From the NCBI RefSeq assembly GCF_030064895.1, contig NZ_JASJEB010000120.1:1-49172 (forward strand): DNA of 49,172 nt. Direction: 5' to 3'. Origin of the DNA: Crocosphaera sp. GTDB taxonomy: Bacteria > Cyanobacteriota > Cyanobacteriia > Cyanobacteriales > Microcystaceae. The position numbers and the translations under genes were made by a program. The notes under the pieces were generated by a model that was given only the letters and a program-made list of their open reading frames with translations, did not search any database and had not been told where the DNA came from. This document shows positions 23,772 to 33,513 of the stretch, one piece after another. Position 1 is the first letter of the stretch. Each line of letters starts with the position of its first letter.

Positions 23772-26120
23772 TTAGGGAACTAACTGAACAGGAAACCCTT
23801 GATCCCGTAGCACTTCAGCCGTTCCTCGTCCGGGTTGATAATTGTAACCCCATTGACCACTATCATGGAGAATTTGGGGAGTTAATAAGACAATGACCTC
23901 TGTGCGATCGGAAGTATCCGTTTGGCTTCTGAATAAAGCCCCAAGAAGAGGAATATCCCCCAATAAAGGAACCTTACTGGTAACAGATTGGTCCGTTTCA
24001 GCAATAATTCCTGAAAGGATTAAAGTTTGACCATCTCGCAGACGAATCAAGCCAGAACTCAGTTCTCGACGCTGTAGCAAAGTTAAAACGTTTGTACCGC
24101 CATCACTCCCACTATCAAACACCTGTTGTGAGCCAGGGGAAGCAACGGTGGGACTGACGGTGAGATTGATGTAACCATTGTCGTCAATTTTATCCACATC
24201 GATAGTCAAAGTTAACCCTGCATCTTGTAAGTCTGGAGTTGTGGTCCGCACACCACTAAGAGGATCAACCTGAGTGGTGATGTTTTCAATCACCTTTTGG
24301 GTGAGTTTAACCGTTGCCTGTTGTCCTTCTTGTACTACTAGGGTTGGATCGGTCAAAACCTTAGCATTACCACTCTCAATGGTGGTTTCAATTTGTGCTA
24401 AGAAACGTTGAGGGAATTGGAAGAAACTGGGAAGGGCTGAGGTTGCATCAGCTAGGGTTCCAGGAGTAACAGTTATAGTTACCAAACCGTCTTCATCTAT
24501 CTCTCTTAGAAACATATCCGGTGTCCCTCGAGTAAACTCAGTAATCCCTGTAATCGTAGGGTCCATAGAGACACCAGCCACTCCACCAAACACTTGAGCA
24601 TCGGCTGGGAAACGTCTTATCTCTTGTCCGAAGTCCCGGAAGAAATCGATTTCCTCAACTCCTCGCCCTTCTCCTGGAACAATGGTAGGGCGATCAAAAT
24701 CGAAGAAAATATTACTTCCGCTCAAAGGGTTAGGAATAACAGGGGGATTAACGACCCGACTCGGGGCATTGTTAAGATCCTCACCACTAACAGGACTAAA
24801 GCCTCCAAACCGCAGTACAGCAGTACCATCATCTTGAACCACAAAAGTATCCCCAGAACCGAAAGAAAAGCTACTGCTAAAGGATTGATCGTTGGTGAGG
24901 ATGACATCCACTATCTTGACATTAACAGCTACTTGACGGCGACGAGCATCCATTTGCGTCAACAAAGAGGTAGCCACTTGAACATCACGGGGTTCTCCCA
25001 CTAAGGTAATAGTGTTGAGACGATCATCAGAGGAAACAGTCAACCCCTTCAATAACATAGGACCACTTGCTCCGTCACCTGCTGCTGATGTCAAAGATTC
25101 TAACTCACTGGGCAGTTCTCTCCGTCCTACCACCCTTTGGGTTAGGGGATCGATAATGTCTTCTGTTTGGGTAATTAATCGTTGAAACTCTGCCCCTTGG
25201 GAAGCTAAAAACACCCCAGCGTTGGAAGAGGCAACTTGGTTGAGACGTATGGTGCGACTAACTAAAGTGCGGGCAGCTTGGGGTAACTGAGAACCCACAA
25301 ACACAGTCCTTCCTCTGCGGTTGGCTTGTAGTCCCGAAATCATCAACACAGCATTAAAAACATCTTCTACCGGTTCATTTTCTAAATCTAGAGATACTGT
25401 GGCTTCTGCGGCAGCTTGTCCCTGTCCCTGGCCTTCACCTCCCCCTGGAGTATCGGTAAATACCAAATTCATCCCAGCAAAACGGGCTAATACTGCTAAA
25501 ACTTCCCTGGCCGGGGCTTCTCGTAGAACCAACCGTGGCACAATGACACTACTGCCCAAATCGATTTGACTAGCCCCTGCGTCAATATTGGAAATAGCCA
25601 TGTCTCCCACCGGTGGAGCGATGGCCCGTGGTAGAGTGGGGGCTACGGGCATAGTGGGTTGTAAGCTATCGGGAATAGAAGTACCATTGGACCTGATAAT
25701 CACTTCAGGATTAGGCACTAGCACCTCTGAGTTACTGCCAGGAGAACGGATTGGGGCTGGACTTGGAGCCTGAAAAGTTTGTCCTGGGGCTTGGGTATAG
25801 GTAGGAGGTGCCGGGGAATAGTTAGGCATTTGAGCAAGGAAGGGAGAGGAAGGAGTTGATTTTGACTCCCATAACTCAGCAGGCATAATTGAACTGCGAT
25901 CGCCTTGGCTTTTGCTCTCTTGTTTTGCTAGTTCAGCACTAAGTTTTTCAAATAAAGAGGGGGTTTTACGGAGCATCGCATCCTGTTGTTTATCCCCTAT
26001 ACTTTCATATTCAAGACTGTGAGCAGAAAACTGAGAGTCTTCAGCGGCCATTAAGGGTTGATGGCCCAATAGCATGAGCAAGACTCCACCGGTCATAAGC
26101 GGGTAACGATAATGTTTCAC
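23772..26120 (-). CDS. pilQ: PilQ, type IV pilus outer-membrane secretin
   Basis: 782 residues from a GTG start with GGAG 7 nt upstream. Signal peptide (HYRYPLMTGGVLLMLLGHQP), a Pro/Gln-rich linker (about 85-170), secretin N-domains (LVLREAPAREVLAVLARFAG at about 205, a glycine/glutamine-rich loop GGGEGQGQGQAAAEA), and the C-terminal secretin barrel (VLTDPTLVVQEGQQATVKLT, then LRDGQTLILSGIIAE and VPLLGDIPLLGALFRS). It forms the channel through which the pilus fibre leaves the cell; cyanobacteria use it for motility and DNA uptake. It is the last gene of pilM-N-O-Q and ends at a strong terminator. A CA-rich tract precedes its start. Confidence 0.93.
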   Translation of the reverse strand: MKHYRYPLMTGGVLLMLLGHQPLMAAEDSQFSAHSLEYESIGDKQQDAMLRKTPSLFEKLSAELAKQESKSQGDRSSIMPAELWESKSTPSSPFLAQMPNYSPAPPTYTQAPGQTFQAPSPAPIRSPGSNSEVLVPNPEVIIRSNGTSIPDSLQPTMPVAPTLPRAIAPPVGDMAISNIDAGASQIDLGSSVIVPRLVLREAPAREVLAVLARFAGMNLVFTDTPGGGEGQGQGQAAAEATVSLDLENEPVEDVFNAVLMISGLQANRRGRTVFVGSQLPQAARTLVSRTIRLNQVASSNAGVFLASQGAEFQRLITQTEDIIDPLTQRVVGRRELPSELESLTSAAGDGASGPMLLKGLTVSSDDRLNTITLVGEPRDVQVATSLLTQMDARRRQVAVNVKIVDVILTNDQSFSSSFSFGSGDTFVVQDDGTAVLRFGGFSPVSGEDLNNAPSRVVNPPVIPNPLSGSNIFFDFDRPTIVPGEGRGVEEIDFFRDFGQEIRRFPADAQVFGGVAGVSMDPTITGITEFTRGTPDMFLREIDEDGLVTITVTPGTLADATSALPSFFQFPQRFLAQIETTIESGNAKVLTDPTLVVQEGQQATVKLTQKVIENITTQVDPLSGVRTTTPDLQDAGLTLTIDVDKIDDNGYINLTVSPTVASPGSQQVFDSGSDGGTNVLTLLQRRELSSGLIRLRDGQTLILSGIIAETDQSVTSKVPLLGDIPLLGALFRSQTDTSDRTEVIVLLTPQILHDSGQWGYNYQPGRGTAEVLRDQGFPVQLVP

Positions 26121-26137
26121 GGTTCACTCCATGTTTT

Positions 26138-26161
26138 ACACACACAACACACACACACACA
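26138..26161. repeat. CA dinucleotide tract between pilO and pilQ
   Basis: About 24 nt of nearly pure CA (one slip to AA at about 26146) lies 17-40 nt upstream of the pilQ start codon, on the mRNA side as UG repeats. Tract length is prone to slippage. Confidence 0.75.
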
Positions 26162-26231
26162 AGTATCAGTTAAAACTGTTAGTGACTATTTTGACACAAT
26201 CGAGATTTTAGGTCAGGATTTCAACCAGAGA

Positions 26232-27035
26232 TTATTGTTGCTCTGATTGTTCTCCTTCCTCTGGGCCTTCTGCTTCGGAGTTTAACTTGGCCAATTCTTC
26301 AGGACTTAAGGGTAAGATTGCATCTAAAGTGAAACTGGTTTCTAAAGCATTGTTGCCTTGAGATATAGCTTGTCCTGTGGCAACGCTTTCCCCTCCTTCT
26401 TGCTTAATTTCCACAATCTCAATGGTAAACTGTTCCTTAACCAATTTAGAGTTTAATCCCGTAATCACTAATAAGGGTTGCAGTCGCTCTAAGTCTCTGA
26501 GAAGACTTTGGGTTGAGACAAAATCTCCTCTGATGGTTAAGTCAAGTTTCTGACTTTTTAGTCGATCGTTGGCGCCTTCTCCTAGAGAACTATCCCTCAC
26601 TACTGTGATGCCCCCGTTGGGACTAAAGCTGACTAATTTGGCTTGGTGTTTTTGCACCAATTGATTAATATCGAAAAGTATGGTTTTCAGGCTTTCCTCG
26701 CTAGAAAACAAAGACAATACGTCGCTTCTTAGGGCTTCGGACTCTCTCAATTTTTGCTCAGCTTCTAACATTTTTTGGCTGAGTTCCCCTGATTGTTGCT
26801 GTGCCACTTGTCCCTGTTTTTCGGCTTCGGTGGCTTTGAGTTCAGTATAATTGTCATAAGCTGGCTTGACAAAATTGAAGCCGACATAGATCGAACCCAA
26901 TAATCCTAAGACCCCTAAACAAATACCACTGATTTGTGGGGTGAATGTGATGCCAAACGCAGTTGGATAACTACTGCCAACTTCGTCAAAATCGACATCG
27001 GTTTCCGTGGAATTAAATTCTTCTGAAAAGGTCAT
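26232..27035 (-). CDS. pilO: PilO-type pilus alignment subcomplex protein
   Basis: 267 residues. Cytosolic N-terminus (about 1-32), one transmembrane helix (about 34-55, ISGICLGVLGLLGSIYVGFN), a coiled-coil segment (EAEKQGQVAQQQSGELSQKM, 65-105), and a periplasmic domain with the ferredoxin-like fold expected of PilO (LRDLERLQPLLVITGLN). The C-terminus is acidic (EGPEEGEQSEQQ). PilO pairs with PilN and links the inner-membrane motor to the secretin. It overlaps pilN by 4 nt. Confidence 0.88.
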   Translation of the reverse strand: MTFSEEFNSTETDVDFDEVGSSYPTAFGITFTPQISGICLGVLGLLGSIYVGFNFVKPAYDNYTELKATEAEKQGQVAQQQSGELSQKMLEAEQKLRESEALRSDVLSLFSSEESLKTILFDINQLVQKHQAKLVSFSPNGGITVVRDSSLGEGANDRLKSQKLDLTIRGDFVSTQSLLRDLERLQPLLVITGLNSKLVKEQFTIEIVEIKQEGGESVATGQAISQGNNALETSFTLDAILPLSPEELAKLNSEAEGPEEGEQSEQQ

Positions 27036-27760
27036 GGTTTCAGCACTCCTTTATCTTCAAGGGTTCTAATACGATTGACAAGACCGACCGCACCACTACG
27101 AGCAAAGTCTTGTAATAACTCCGATGACGGGCGATCACTAATTGCCGTGGTGATAGTATATTTAACCCCCTGAGGAAATTCGACTTCGAGATTTTCGGGA
27201 ATATTTTCGGTTTCTAGGGGAAAGTCCTCTAAACTAGCCGTTTTAATCACGGTTTTTTCTGCGTCTAGCAGGGGAGAACTTTGTAGGCTTAACAAAAAGT
27301 CATTGAGATCATCATAATTCAGGGCATAACCAGTAAGGGTTACTTCGCTGTCTGTTTGGACAATGGAACCTAACTGAACATTGGGGGGAACTTGGGCTTC
27401 AAGTTCGCTGAGAATAGCTGACCAGGGACGAATTTGATTAAAGACCGTAACTAAAGACTGAATCTCTCGATCATTTTGCTCAACTTTGGCATTAATCTCT
27501 TCTATATTTTTGTTTTGTGCGCTTAATTGTCCCAGTTGATTTTCTAATTCTTGGATGCTTTGTTCTGTTGAAGAAGATAACTGATTCAAAACCAATAGAG
27601 AACTGGCTGTGATCGCAGGTAAGATTACCATAACGGCCCCACCAATCAACAGGGGAATTTGTTCTTTTAACGAGGACTCACGAGATTCGGGAACCAGGGT
27701 TGCTTTCGTTTTGCTCTCAAGATTACGATCTTTAAGAAAATTAATATCTAAACTATACAT
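27032..27760 (-). CDS. pilN: PilN-type pilus alignment subcomplex protein
   Basis: 242 residues. The cytosolic N-terminus MYSLDINFLKDR carries the INFL motif by which PilN binds PilM. One transmembrane helix (about 35-58) and a coiled coil (STEQSIQELENQLGQLSAQN) lead to a periplasmic domain (WSAILSELEAQVPPNVQLGS). The gene starts 3 nt after pilM ends, so translation is probably coupled. Confidence 0.9.
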   Translation of the reverse strand: MYSLDINFLKDRNLESKTKATLVPESRESSLKEQIPLLIGGAVMVILPAITASSLLVLNQLSSSTEQSIQELENQLGQLSAQNKNIEEINAKVEQNDREIQSLVTVFNQIRPWSAILSELEAQVPPNVQLGSIVQTDSEVTLTGYALNYDDLNDFLLSLQSSPLLDAEKTVIKTASLEDFPLETENIPENLEVEFPQGVKYTITTAISDRPSSELLQDFARSGAVGLVNRIRTLEDKGVLKP

Positions 27761-27763
27761 AGA

Positions 27764-28879
27764 TTACACCTCCCGTAATCCTAAGCCTAAAACAGTTCCT
27801 AATGCTGGCCGTTGCACGGCTGGAATGTCCTTATCCATTTCTAAGGATAAAGCAGCGATGGGATCAATTTGCATGGTCGGCAAACTGAGACGATTGGTAA
27901 AGTATTCATCTAATTGTACTAAACCTCCTCCCGGGCCGGCTAATAATAATTGAACCACTTCTAGTTCTTCACTTTGGTTTAAGTAAAAGTTAATGGAACG
28001 ACGCAACTCGTCGGTTAATTCTCCTAAAACTCGCATCAAGGCTGTCATCCCTGGATTAACGGCGGTTCCTTGGGTTGTTAAACTGTCAAACTGGGTGACA
28101 GGAATGGTCATTCCTTGCAGAATTTCTGGGTTACGAGAGGCTGGTAAATTCATGGCCCGTGATAGGGCATTTTGCATCTGAAAGGTTCCAATGGGAACGG
28201 TTCGAGAAAATTGGGGGACTCCATCAACGACAATGGCAATTTCTGTGCTATCAAATTCTACATCCACCAAAACAGCAGCTTCGCTAGATCCGAACTGTCT
28301 TAGTTGTTCGCGAATAGTGCGAATCACTGAAAAACTGTTGATTTCTAACACATCAACTTCTAATCCTGCTTGGCCGAAAGTTTCCCTGTAGGAATCTGTT
28401 ACTTCACGACGGGTTGCCACTAACAAAACTTGTATTTTTTCGATGCCATCCTCGTCTTCAAAGAAGCCCAATTTTTGATAGTCTAAATCGACTTCTTCTC
28501 TGGGATAGGGTAAATACAAGGCTGCTTCATGGTTTAAAACCATCTCTCGTAATTCTGCTTCGTCTAATTCGGCAGGAACGGGGATGATACGGATAATGGC
28601 TTCTCGCATGGGAACGGCAGTAGCAATCTTTTTCGCTTTAATTTTATGTTCGGCAAAAAATTCCTGAATCAATTCCGCTAACCCTGGAGAATCGACAATT
28701 TTCCCCTCTTCAAAAATGCCTTCAGGCACTTCTGTACTGCAAAATTTGGCTATTTTATAACCTTGACCTTGTTTGGCTAGTTTCGCTAAGTTCAGCCTCT
28801 CGGGAGTGATTTCTAAACCAACCCCGTCGGACTTCCCCGGCAATAAACCGCCAATTATATCTTGGATACGGCTTAACAT
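27764..28879 (-). CDS. pilM: PilM, actin-like cytoplasmic pilus assembly ATPase-fold protein
   Basis: 371 residues. The FtsA/actin-like fold is recognisable from GVGLEITPERLNLAKLAKQG at 19-38, IATAVPMREAIIRIIPVPAE, and the nucleotide-site segments VLVDVEFDSTEIAIVVDGVP and LLAGPGGGLVQLDEYF. PilM docks onto the PilN N-terminus on the cytosolic side and connects the motor to the alignment complex. It is the first gene of the pilMNOQ operon; the 658-base region upstream holds the promoter. Confidence 0.92.
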   Translation of the reverse strand: MLSRIQDIIGGLLPGKSDGVGLEITPERLNLAKLAKQGQGYKIAKFCSTEVPEGIFEEGKIVDSPGLAELIQEFFAEHKIKAKKIATAVPMREAIIRIIPVPAELDEAELREMVLNHEAALYLPYPREEVDLDYQKLGFFEDEDGIEKIQVLLVATRREVTDSYRETFGQAGLEVDVLEINSFSVIRTIREQLRQFGSSEAAVLVDVEFDSTEIAIVVDGVPQFSRTVPIGTFQMQNALSRAMNLPASRNPEILQGMTIPVTQFDSLTTQGTAVNPGMTALMRVLGELTDELRRSINFYLNQSEELEVVQLLLAGPGGGLVQLDEYFTNRLSLPTMQIDPIAALSLEMDKDIPAVQRPALGTVLGLGLREV

Positions 28880-29537
28880 ATATTTACTAAATTAATCTTG
28901 ACCGATGTTTTAATGGATAACCCTAAAAAGCAATGTTGACCGAAATCACATTGTAGTGGTTACGGTTCTAATGTAACTCAATTTTTTCTAACATCCCAGG
29001 TTTAAGGGCAGTCAGAAGTTCCTCATAGCAGTTTTCAATTGGGTGTATCAAAATCTGGGTTTAGTGAGGGTGGGGAGTGTGATAGGGGTGGGTAGTGTGG
29101 GGCGTATTTTTCTTTGAGTTTGTAATCGATGCAAATGAAAATTGCTATCACTACGTTCCGGAGCTATCACACAGAAGTCAGAAGTCGGAAGTTATTTTTT
29201 TTCATAATTTTTGTTTCAAGAGTTTTTATTTATTCCTAAAAACTTGCTAGAAAAATCATTTGATTGGGCAAAATTATTCTAGAACTATAGAAGTTTCGCA
29301 TTGACAAAAAATAAATATTATGTTTTCAAAGAATTAACAGAAAAACTTGACTAATCTAACTCACTTAAAAAAAATTAACTTAAATACTTCCCCTCTCAGG
29401 AAAAATCTGTTAAGATACATTAAGAGTACAAGGGGCAAGCCAGTAACCCGAACACCATCTTTAGCTTAAAGGCTATACTAGAGGATTTGCTTGGTTTTTC
29501 GCCCCAGTGGAAGATAAGGGGTAAAACCAAATAATAC
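28880..29537. other. 658-base divergent intergenic region between pilM and rimO
   Basis: No gene seen. It holds a run of G-tracts (29068-29102), a short heptamer-like repeat (agaagtcagaagtcggaagt near 29173-29192), AT-rich DNA, and the structured leader in front of rimO (listed separately). It must contain promoters for both divergent operons, but I cannot place them with confidence. Confidence 0.6.
29432..29505 (+). promoter_or_regulatory. potential structured 5' leader upstream of rimO-crhR
   Basis: Possible long-range pairing: ggggc (29432-29436) with gcccc (29501-29505) and aagc (29437-29440) with gctt (29489-29492), with an internal stem tagc/gcta (29462-29465 and 29472-29475). The helix encloses about 50 nt and ends 32 nt before the start codon. 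No known riboswitch family is recognised. RNA-level control would fit what is known for crhR in Synechocystis, but the structure is only inferred by eye. Confidence 0.35.
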
Positions 29538-30851
29538 ATGGGCAACAAGCCAACTATTGCTATATCTCACCTCGGTTGTGAGAAGAATCGTATAGATTCG
29601 GAACATATGCTAGGCTTACTAGCAGCCAAAGGCTACAATATCGATGCTAATGAAGAGTTAGCCGATTATGTTATAGTCAACACCTGTAGCTTTATTCAGG
29701 AAGCCAGAGAAGAGTCGGTTCGCACTTTAGTAGAACTAGCCGAAGCCAATAAAAAAATCATCATCTCTGGTTGCATGGCGCAACATTTCCAAGAGGAGTT
29801 ACTAGAAGAGTTACCCGAAGCAGTTGCTTTAGTGGGGACAGGAGACTACCAAAAAATTGCTGAGGTGATTCAACGGGTAGAAACAGGAGAAAGGGTTACA
29901 GAAGTTACTCAAAACCCCACTTTTGTCGCTGACGAATCCACGCCCCGTTATCGTACCACCAATGAGGCAGTTGCCTATGTTCGAGTGGCAGAAGGGTGTG
30001 ATTATCGTTGTGCATTTTGTATTATCCCTCATCTGCGAGGTAATCAGCGATCGCGCTCCATTGAATCTATTGTAACCGAAGCGCAACAATTAGCAGATCA
30101 AGGGGTACAAGAGATTATCCTTATTTCTCAAATTACCACAAACTACGGCCTAGACCTTTATGGAAAACCAAAACTAGCTGAACTATTAAGAGCATTAGGA
30201 AAAGTAGATGTTCCCTGGGTTCGTATCCATTACGCCTATCCTACAGGATTGACAGAACAGGTAATCGATGCCATCAGAGAAACCCCAAATATGTTACCGT
30301 ATTTGGATTTACCTCTGCAACATTCCCACCCAGATATTTTAAAAGCCATGAATCGTCCCTGGCAAGGGCAGGTGAACGATAAAATTATTGAAAAGCTAAA
30401 AAAATCAATTCCTAATGCCATTTTAAGAACCACATTTATCGTGGGATTTCCTGGAGAAACAGAGGAATATTTTGAGCATTTAATAAAATTTGTACAACGA
30501 CATAAGTTCGATCATGTGGGAGTTTTCACCTTTTCCCCGGAAAAAGAAACCCCTGCTTATCAAATGGAAAATCAAATTTTACCAGAAATTGCTCAACAAA
30601 GACGCAACTATCTAATGGAAATACAACAACCTATTTCTGCTCAAAAAAATCAAAATTGTGTTGGACAAACAGTCGAGGTATTAATTGAACAAGAAAACCC
30701 AAAAACTCAAGAACATATTGGACGTTCAAGTAGATTTGCTCCCGAAGTTGATGGCGTTATTTATGTTGAAGGAGAAGCCCAGTTAAACTCAATCATTCCT
30801 GTCAAAATAACCCATGCTGATACTTACGATCTCTATGGAAAAGTTATCTAA
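29538..30851 (+). CDS. rimO: RimO, ribosomal protein uS12 methylthiotransferase (radical SAM)
   Basis: 437 residues. The N-terminal UPF0004 domain keeps its cluster cysteines C14 ([12 protein letters not shown]), C50 (NTCSF) and C79 (SGCMAQ). The radical-SAM motif is C154-x3-C158-x2-C161 (GCDYRCAFC), and a TRAM domain forms the C-terminus ([20 protein letters not shown]). The enzyme adds a methylthio group to Asp88 of ribosomal protein S12. The gene lies 161 nt upstream of crhR on the same strand, the conserved cyanobacterial rimO-crhR arrangement known as a dicistron in Synechocystis. Confidence 0.95.
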   Translation: MGNKPTIAISHLGCEKNRIDSEHMLGLLAAKGYNIDANEELADYVIVNTCSFIQEAREESVRTLVELAEANKKIIISGCMAQHFQEELLEELPEAVALVGTGDYQKIAEVIQRVETGERVTEVTQNPTFVADESTPRYRTTNEAVAYVRVAEGCDYRCAFCIIPHLRGNQRSRSIESIVTEAQQLADQGVQEIILISQITTNYGLDLYGKPKLAELLRALGKVDVPWVRIHYAYPTGLTEQVIDAIRETPNMLPYLDLPLQHSHPDILKAMNRPWQGQVNDKIIEKLKKSIPNAILRTTFIVGFPGETEEYFEHLIKFVQRHKFDHVGVFTFSPEKETPAYQMENQILPEIAQQRRNYLMEIQQPISAQKNQNCVGQTVEVLIEQENPKTQEHIGRSSRFAPEVDGVIYVEGEAQLNSIIPVKITHADTYDLYGKVI

Positions 30852-31012
30852 ACAGAAACCTTAAATTCTTTAGACATCCCAGTGGAAACTAACAGTAACT
30901 TATGCTAAAATAAGTAACAATAATAAGCAGTTTGAAAAGCCACTATAAAAAAATCTAGCTGCATCTTGCTAAATGTTTAAACCATAGTCAACTTAACCAA
31001 GAAAGCGACCTT

Positions 31013-32452
31013 ATGACCATTTCCTTCGAGAACTTAGGACTATCCGAAGCCCGCGTAAATAAGTTACAGACTCTAGGATTTGAGAGTCCTACCGAGATTC
31101 AACAAAAAGCGATTCCCTTAATTTTAGAACGCAACGATATATTAGGACAATCCCAAACAGGAACAGGAAAAACCGCAGCCTATTCCTTACCAATTCTTGA
31201 GCAAATTGATACTAAAAATCCTAATGTTCAAGCCTTAATTTTAACCCCAACCCGTGAACTTGCCCAACAAGTTGCTGAGGCGTTAAAGGATTTTATAACG
31301 GAACGTCGTCTTTACATTTTAACAGTCTATGGCGGTCAATCTATTGAAAGACAAATCCGTAGTTTAGAACGAGGAGTACAGATTGTTGTTGGAACGCCGG
31401 GACGAGTTATCGACTTATTAGAACGTAAAAAATTGGTTCTAGACTGTTTGCGTTGGGCGGTTCTCGATGAAGCAGATGAAATGTTAAGTATGGGCTTCAT
31501 TGATGATGTAAAAACTATCTTGAGAAAAACCCCTGAAACCCGTAATACAGCTTGTTTCTCTGCCACTATGCCCCGAGAAATAAGAGAGTTAGTTAATCAG
31601 TTCCTCAAGTCTCCCGTTACCGTATCAGTAGAACGCAAACAAGCAGCCCCCACACGAATTGAACAGCATCTCTATTATGTTCCTCGGGGATGGTCAAAAC
31701 GGAAAGCCTTACAACCAATCTTAGAGATGGAAGATCCTGAGTCAGCCATTATCTTTGTTCGTACCAAACAAACTGCTTCAGAATTGACCACCAGGTTACA
31801 AGAAATTGGTCATAGTGTGGACGAATATCATGGCAACCTTTCCCAGTCTCAACGAGAAAGATTAGTCTATCGCTTTCGGGACGGGAAAATTAAATTAGTG
31901 GTAGCCACGGATATTGCAGCGCGAGGCTTAGACGTAGAAAATTTGAGTCACGTTATTAATTACGACTTACCCGATAATAGTGAAACCTATATCCACCGTA
32001 TCGGTCGTACCGGACGTGCAGGAAAGACAGGAACAGCTATTTCCCTAATAGAACCGATTGATCGCCGTATGGTACGGCAAATTGAGCGGAAACTGCGGCA
32101 AAAATTGGAAACTTGCAAGATCCCCAGTCGCTCTCAAGTTGAGGCAAAACGCATCGAAAAACTGCAAAATGAAATCAAGGAATCCTTAGCAGGAGAACGG
32201 ATGGCCTCATTTTTACCCTTGGTACGGGAATTGAGCGATGAATACGATCCTCAAGCGATCGCTGCTGCTGCCTTACAGATGATCTACGATCAAGACTGTC
32301 CGGACTGGATGAAAACGGATTGGGAAGTACCCGAGTCCTCCACACCAAAACCAGTTATTAAGCGCAAAGGAAAATACAACTCCAATCATTCTAAGCACGG
32401 CAATTCTAACCGAGGTAATCGCAGGACAGTTAGTCATCCACAAACTCGTTAG
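31013..32452 (+). CDS. crhR: CrhR-type DEAD-box RNA helicase
   Basis: 479 residues. All helicase motifs are present: Q-motif, I GQSQTGTGKT (45-54), Ia PTRELAQQ, Ib TPGRV, II D152-E-A-D, III SAT, IV IIFVRTK, V ARGLDVENL and VI HRIGRTGRAG. The C-terminus is basic and Asn/Ser-rich (SNHSKHGNSNRGNRRTVSHP). In Synechocystis CrhR is redox- and cold-regulated and can both unwind and anneal RNA. The position directly after rimO strongly supports orthology. A terminator follows 26 nt after the stop. Confidence 0.9.
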   Translation: MTISFENLGLSEARVNKLQTLGFESPTEIQQKAIPLILERNDILGQSQTGTGKTAAYSLPILEQIDTKNPNVQALILTPTRELAQQVAEALKDFITERRLYILTVYGGQSIERQIRSLERGVQIVVGTPGRVIDLLERKKLVLDCLRWAVLDEADEMLSMGFIDDVKTILRKTPETRNTACFSATMPREIRELVNQFLKSPVTVSVERKQAAPTRIEQHLYYVPRGWSKRKALQPILEMEDPESAIIFVRTKQTASELTTRLQEIGHSVDEYHGNLSQSQRERLVYRFRDGKIKLVVATDIAARGLDVENLSHVINYDLPDNSETYIHRIGRTGRAGKTGTAISLIEPIDRRMVRQIERKLRQKLETCKIPSRSQVEAKRIEKLQNEIKESLAGERMASFLPLVRELSDEYDPQAIAAAALQMIYDQDCPDWMKTDWEVPESSTPKPVIKRKGKYNSNHSKHGNSNRGNRRTVSHPQTR

Positions 32453-32478
32453 AAACTAACAAGCATTTAATTTTTATG

Positions 32479-32512
32479 GCTCCTATCTCACCGATAGGAG
32501 CTTTATTTTTTG
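32479..32512 (+). terminator. rho-independent terminator of rimO-crhR
   Basis: Stem gctcctatc (32479-32487) and gataggagc (32493-32501) with a 5-nt loop, followed by tttattttttg. Confidence 0.9.
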
Positions 32513-32895
32513 TTCCTGTAATTTGCTAACCCCATCTAAATAAATATTTTAGTTCAGTTGAGTGTCGGGATAATTTTTATGGGGAATAGAAAAGAAACAT
32601 AAGCACAAATAATTTTAAATAAAAAACAACCAAACTTATTTTTAAGGATTATCAATGTGTCTAACTCTATTTAGGAACTTTTTTCAAAGATTTGAATTCT
32701 TAGTGAACTTTAATTTGAATCTTTGAAAGTTCACAAAAAGTATATTAGATACATCTATTTTTTAAGTAGATACTCTAATCTTAACTAATGAAATAGATGA
32801 AATTAAGTGATTTTACTATTGAATTGTTATTTAGTAATTTTTATAATTTTGTACAGATGGTTGCTAACAGTCACCAGCACACAATATTGATACTC
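32513..32895. other. 383-base AT-rich intergenic region
   Basis: No gene seen. An imperfect inverted repeat, tttcaaagatttgaa (about 32682-32696) against ttgaatctttgaaag (about 32716-32730), lies about 170 nt before the PEP-CTERM-like gene and could be a hairpin or operator. Confidence 0.5.
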
Positions 32896-33498
32896 ATGAA
32901 AAAATTCATCCATTCTTTATTTATTATTGGGACAGCTGCGTTAACTCTTGGCATCTTTGTGGAGAATAGACCAGCTAAAGCTTTAACCTTTGCCTTTTCT
33001 CAATCGGGATGGGGGGGCGACCCCGACGCAGAACTAACAGTAACATTCTCAGGAGAGGACATAAATGGAAACAATATCATTGACTCGGCGGAAAATGAAG
33101 TTTTTGCCTATGAACTGAACTTCTTTAAAGGAAACTTAAGTTTCGTTGATTTTACTCATGGTCTGAATGAGTTATTTTTTCTTCAGTATGAACTAGGAGA
33201 AACTTCTGCTACTATTGTTTCTTCTGGCACTGCTTCTGGTATTAATTCTAATTACAATAGTCAAGGAGGATTCAACAACAACGGTGCCATTGGTCAAACC
33301 GGTCAGCCTAATAGTATTACACCTCCACCTGATGAAACAGTTAATATTAAGGAAGTTCCCGAGTCTAGGTCCTGGATAGGATTAATGCTTTTCAGTTTAG
33401 GTGCTTATTTTAAGAGAAACATAAGCACAAAGAGTTTGAACGAAAAAGCTACCACATTGATTCCTAGCGACTTTCAGTGTGGTGTTAGTAGTAAATAA
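32896..33498 (+). CDS. secreted PEP-CTERM-like protein
   Basis: 200 residues from ATG 32896, chosen because a signal peptide starts there (MKKFIHSLFIIGTAALTLGI, cleavage after AKA); an upstream ATG (32797) would bury it. The mature part is beta-rich and Asn/Gly-rich. Near the end lies VPESRSWIGLMLFSLGAYFK followed by RN: a Pro-Glu element, a hydrophobic helix and basic residues, as in PEP-CTERM sorting signals. The second Pro is replaced by Ser, and about 25 residues follow the basic cluster, unusual for this tail. If functional it would be processed by an exosortase encoded elsewhere. It faces a second such gene, 15 nt away. Confidence 0.6.
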   Translation: MKKFIHSLFIIGTAALTLGIFVENRPAKALTFAFSQSGWGGDPDAELTVTFSGEDINGNNIIDSAENEVFAYELNFFKGNLSFVDFTHGLNELFFLQYELGETSATIVSSGTASGINSNYNSQGGFNNNGAIGQTGQPNSITPPPDETVNIKEVPESRSWIGLMLFSLGAYFKRNISTKSLNEKATTLIPSDFQCGVSSK

Positions 33499-33513
33499 CC
33501 GTTTTGGTTGACT

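Noticed and set aside
24594-25004. Plus-strand frames opposite pilQ
   Set aside because: Antisense to secretin domains with no start signal; shadows.
29302-29340. TTGACA near 29302 as promoter of rimO
   Set aside because: No -10-like hexamer at 16-18 nt spacing follows, so a sigma-70 promoter cannot be supported here.
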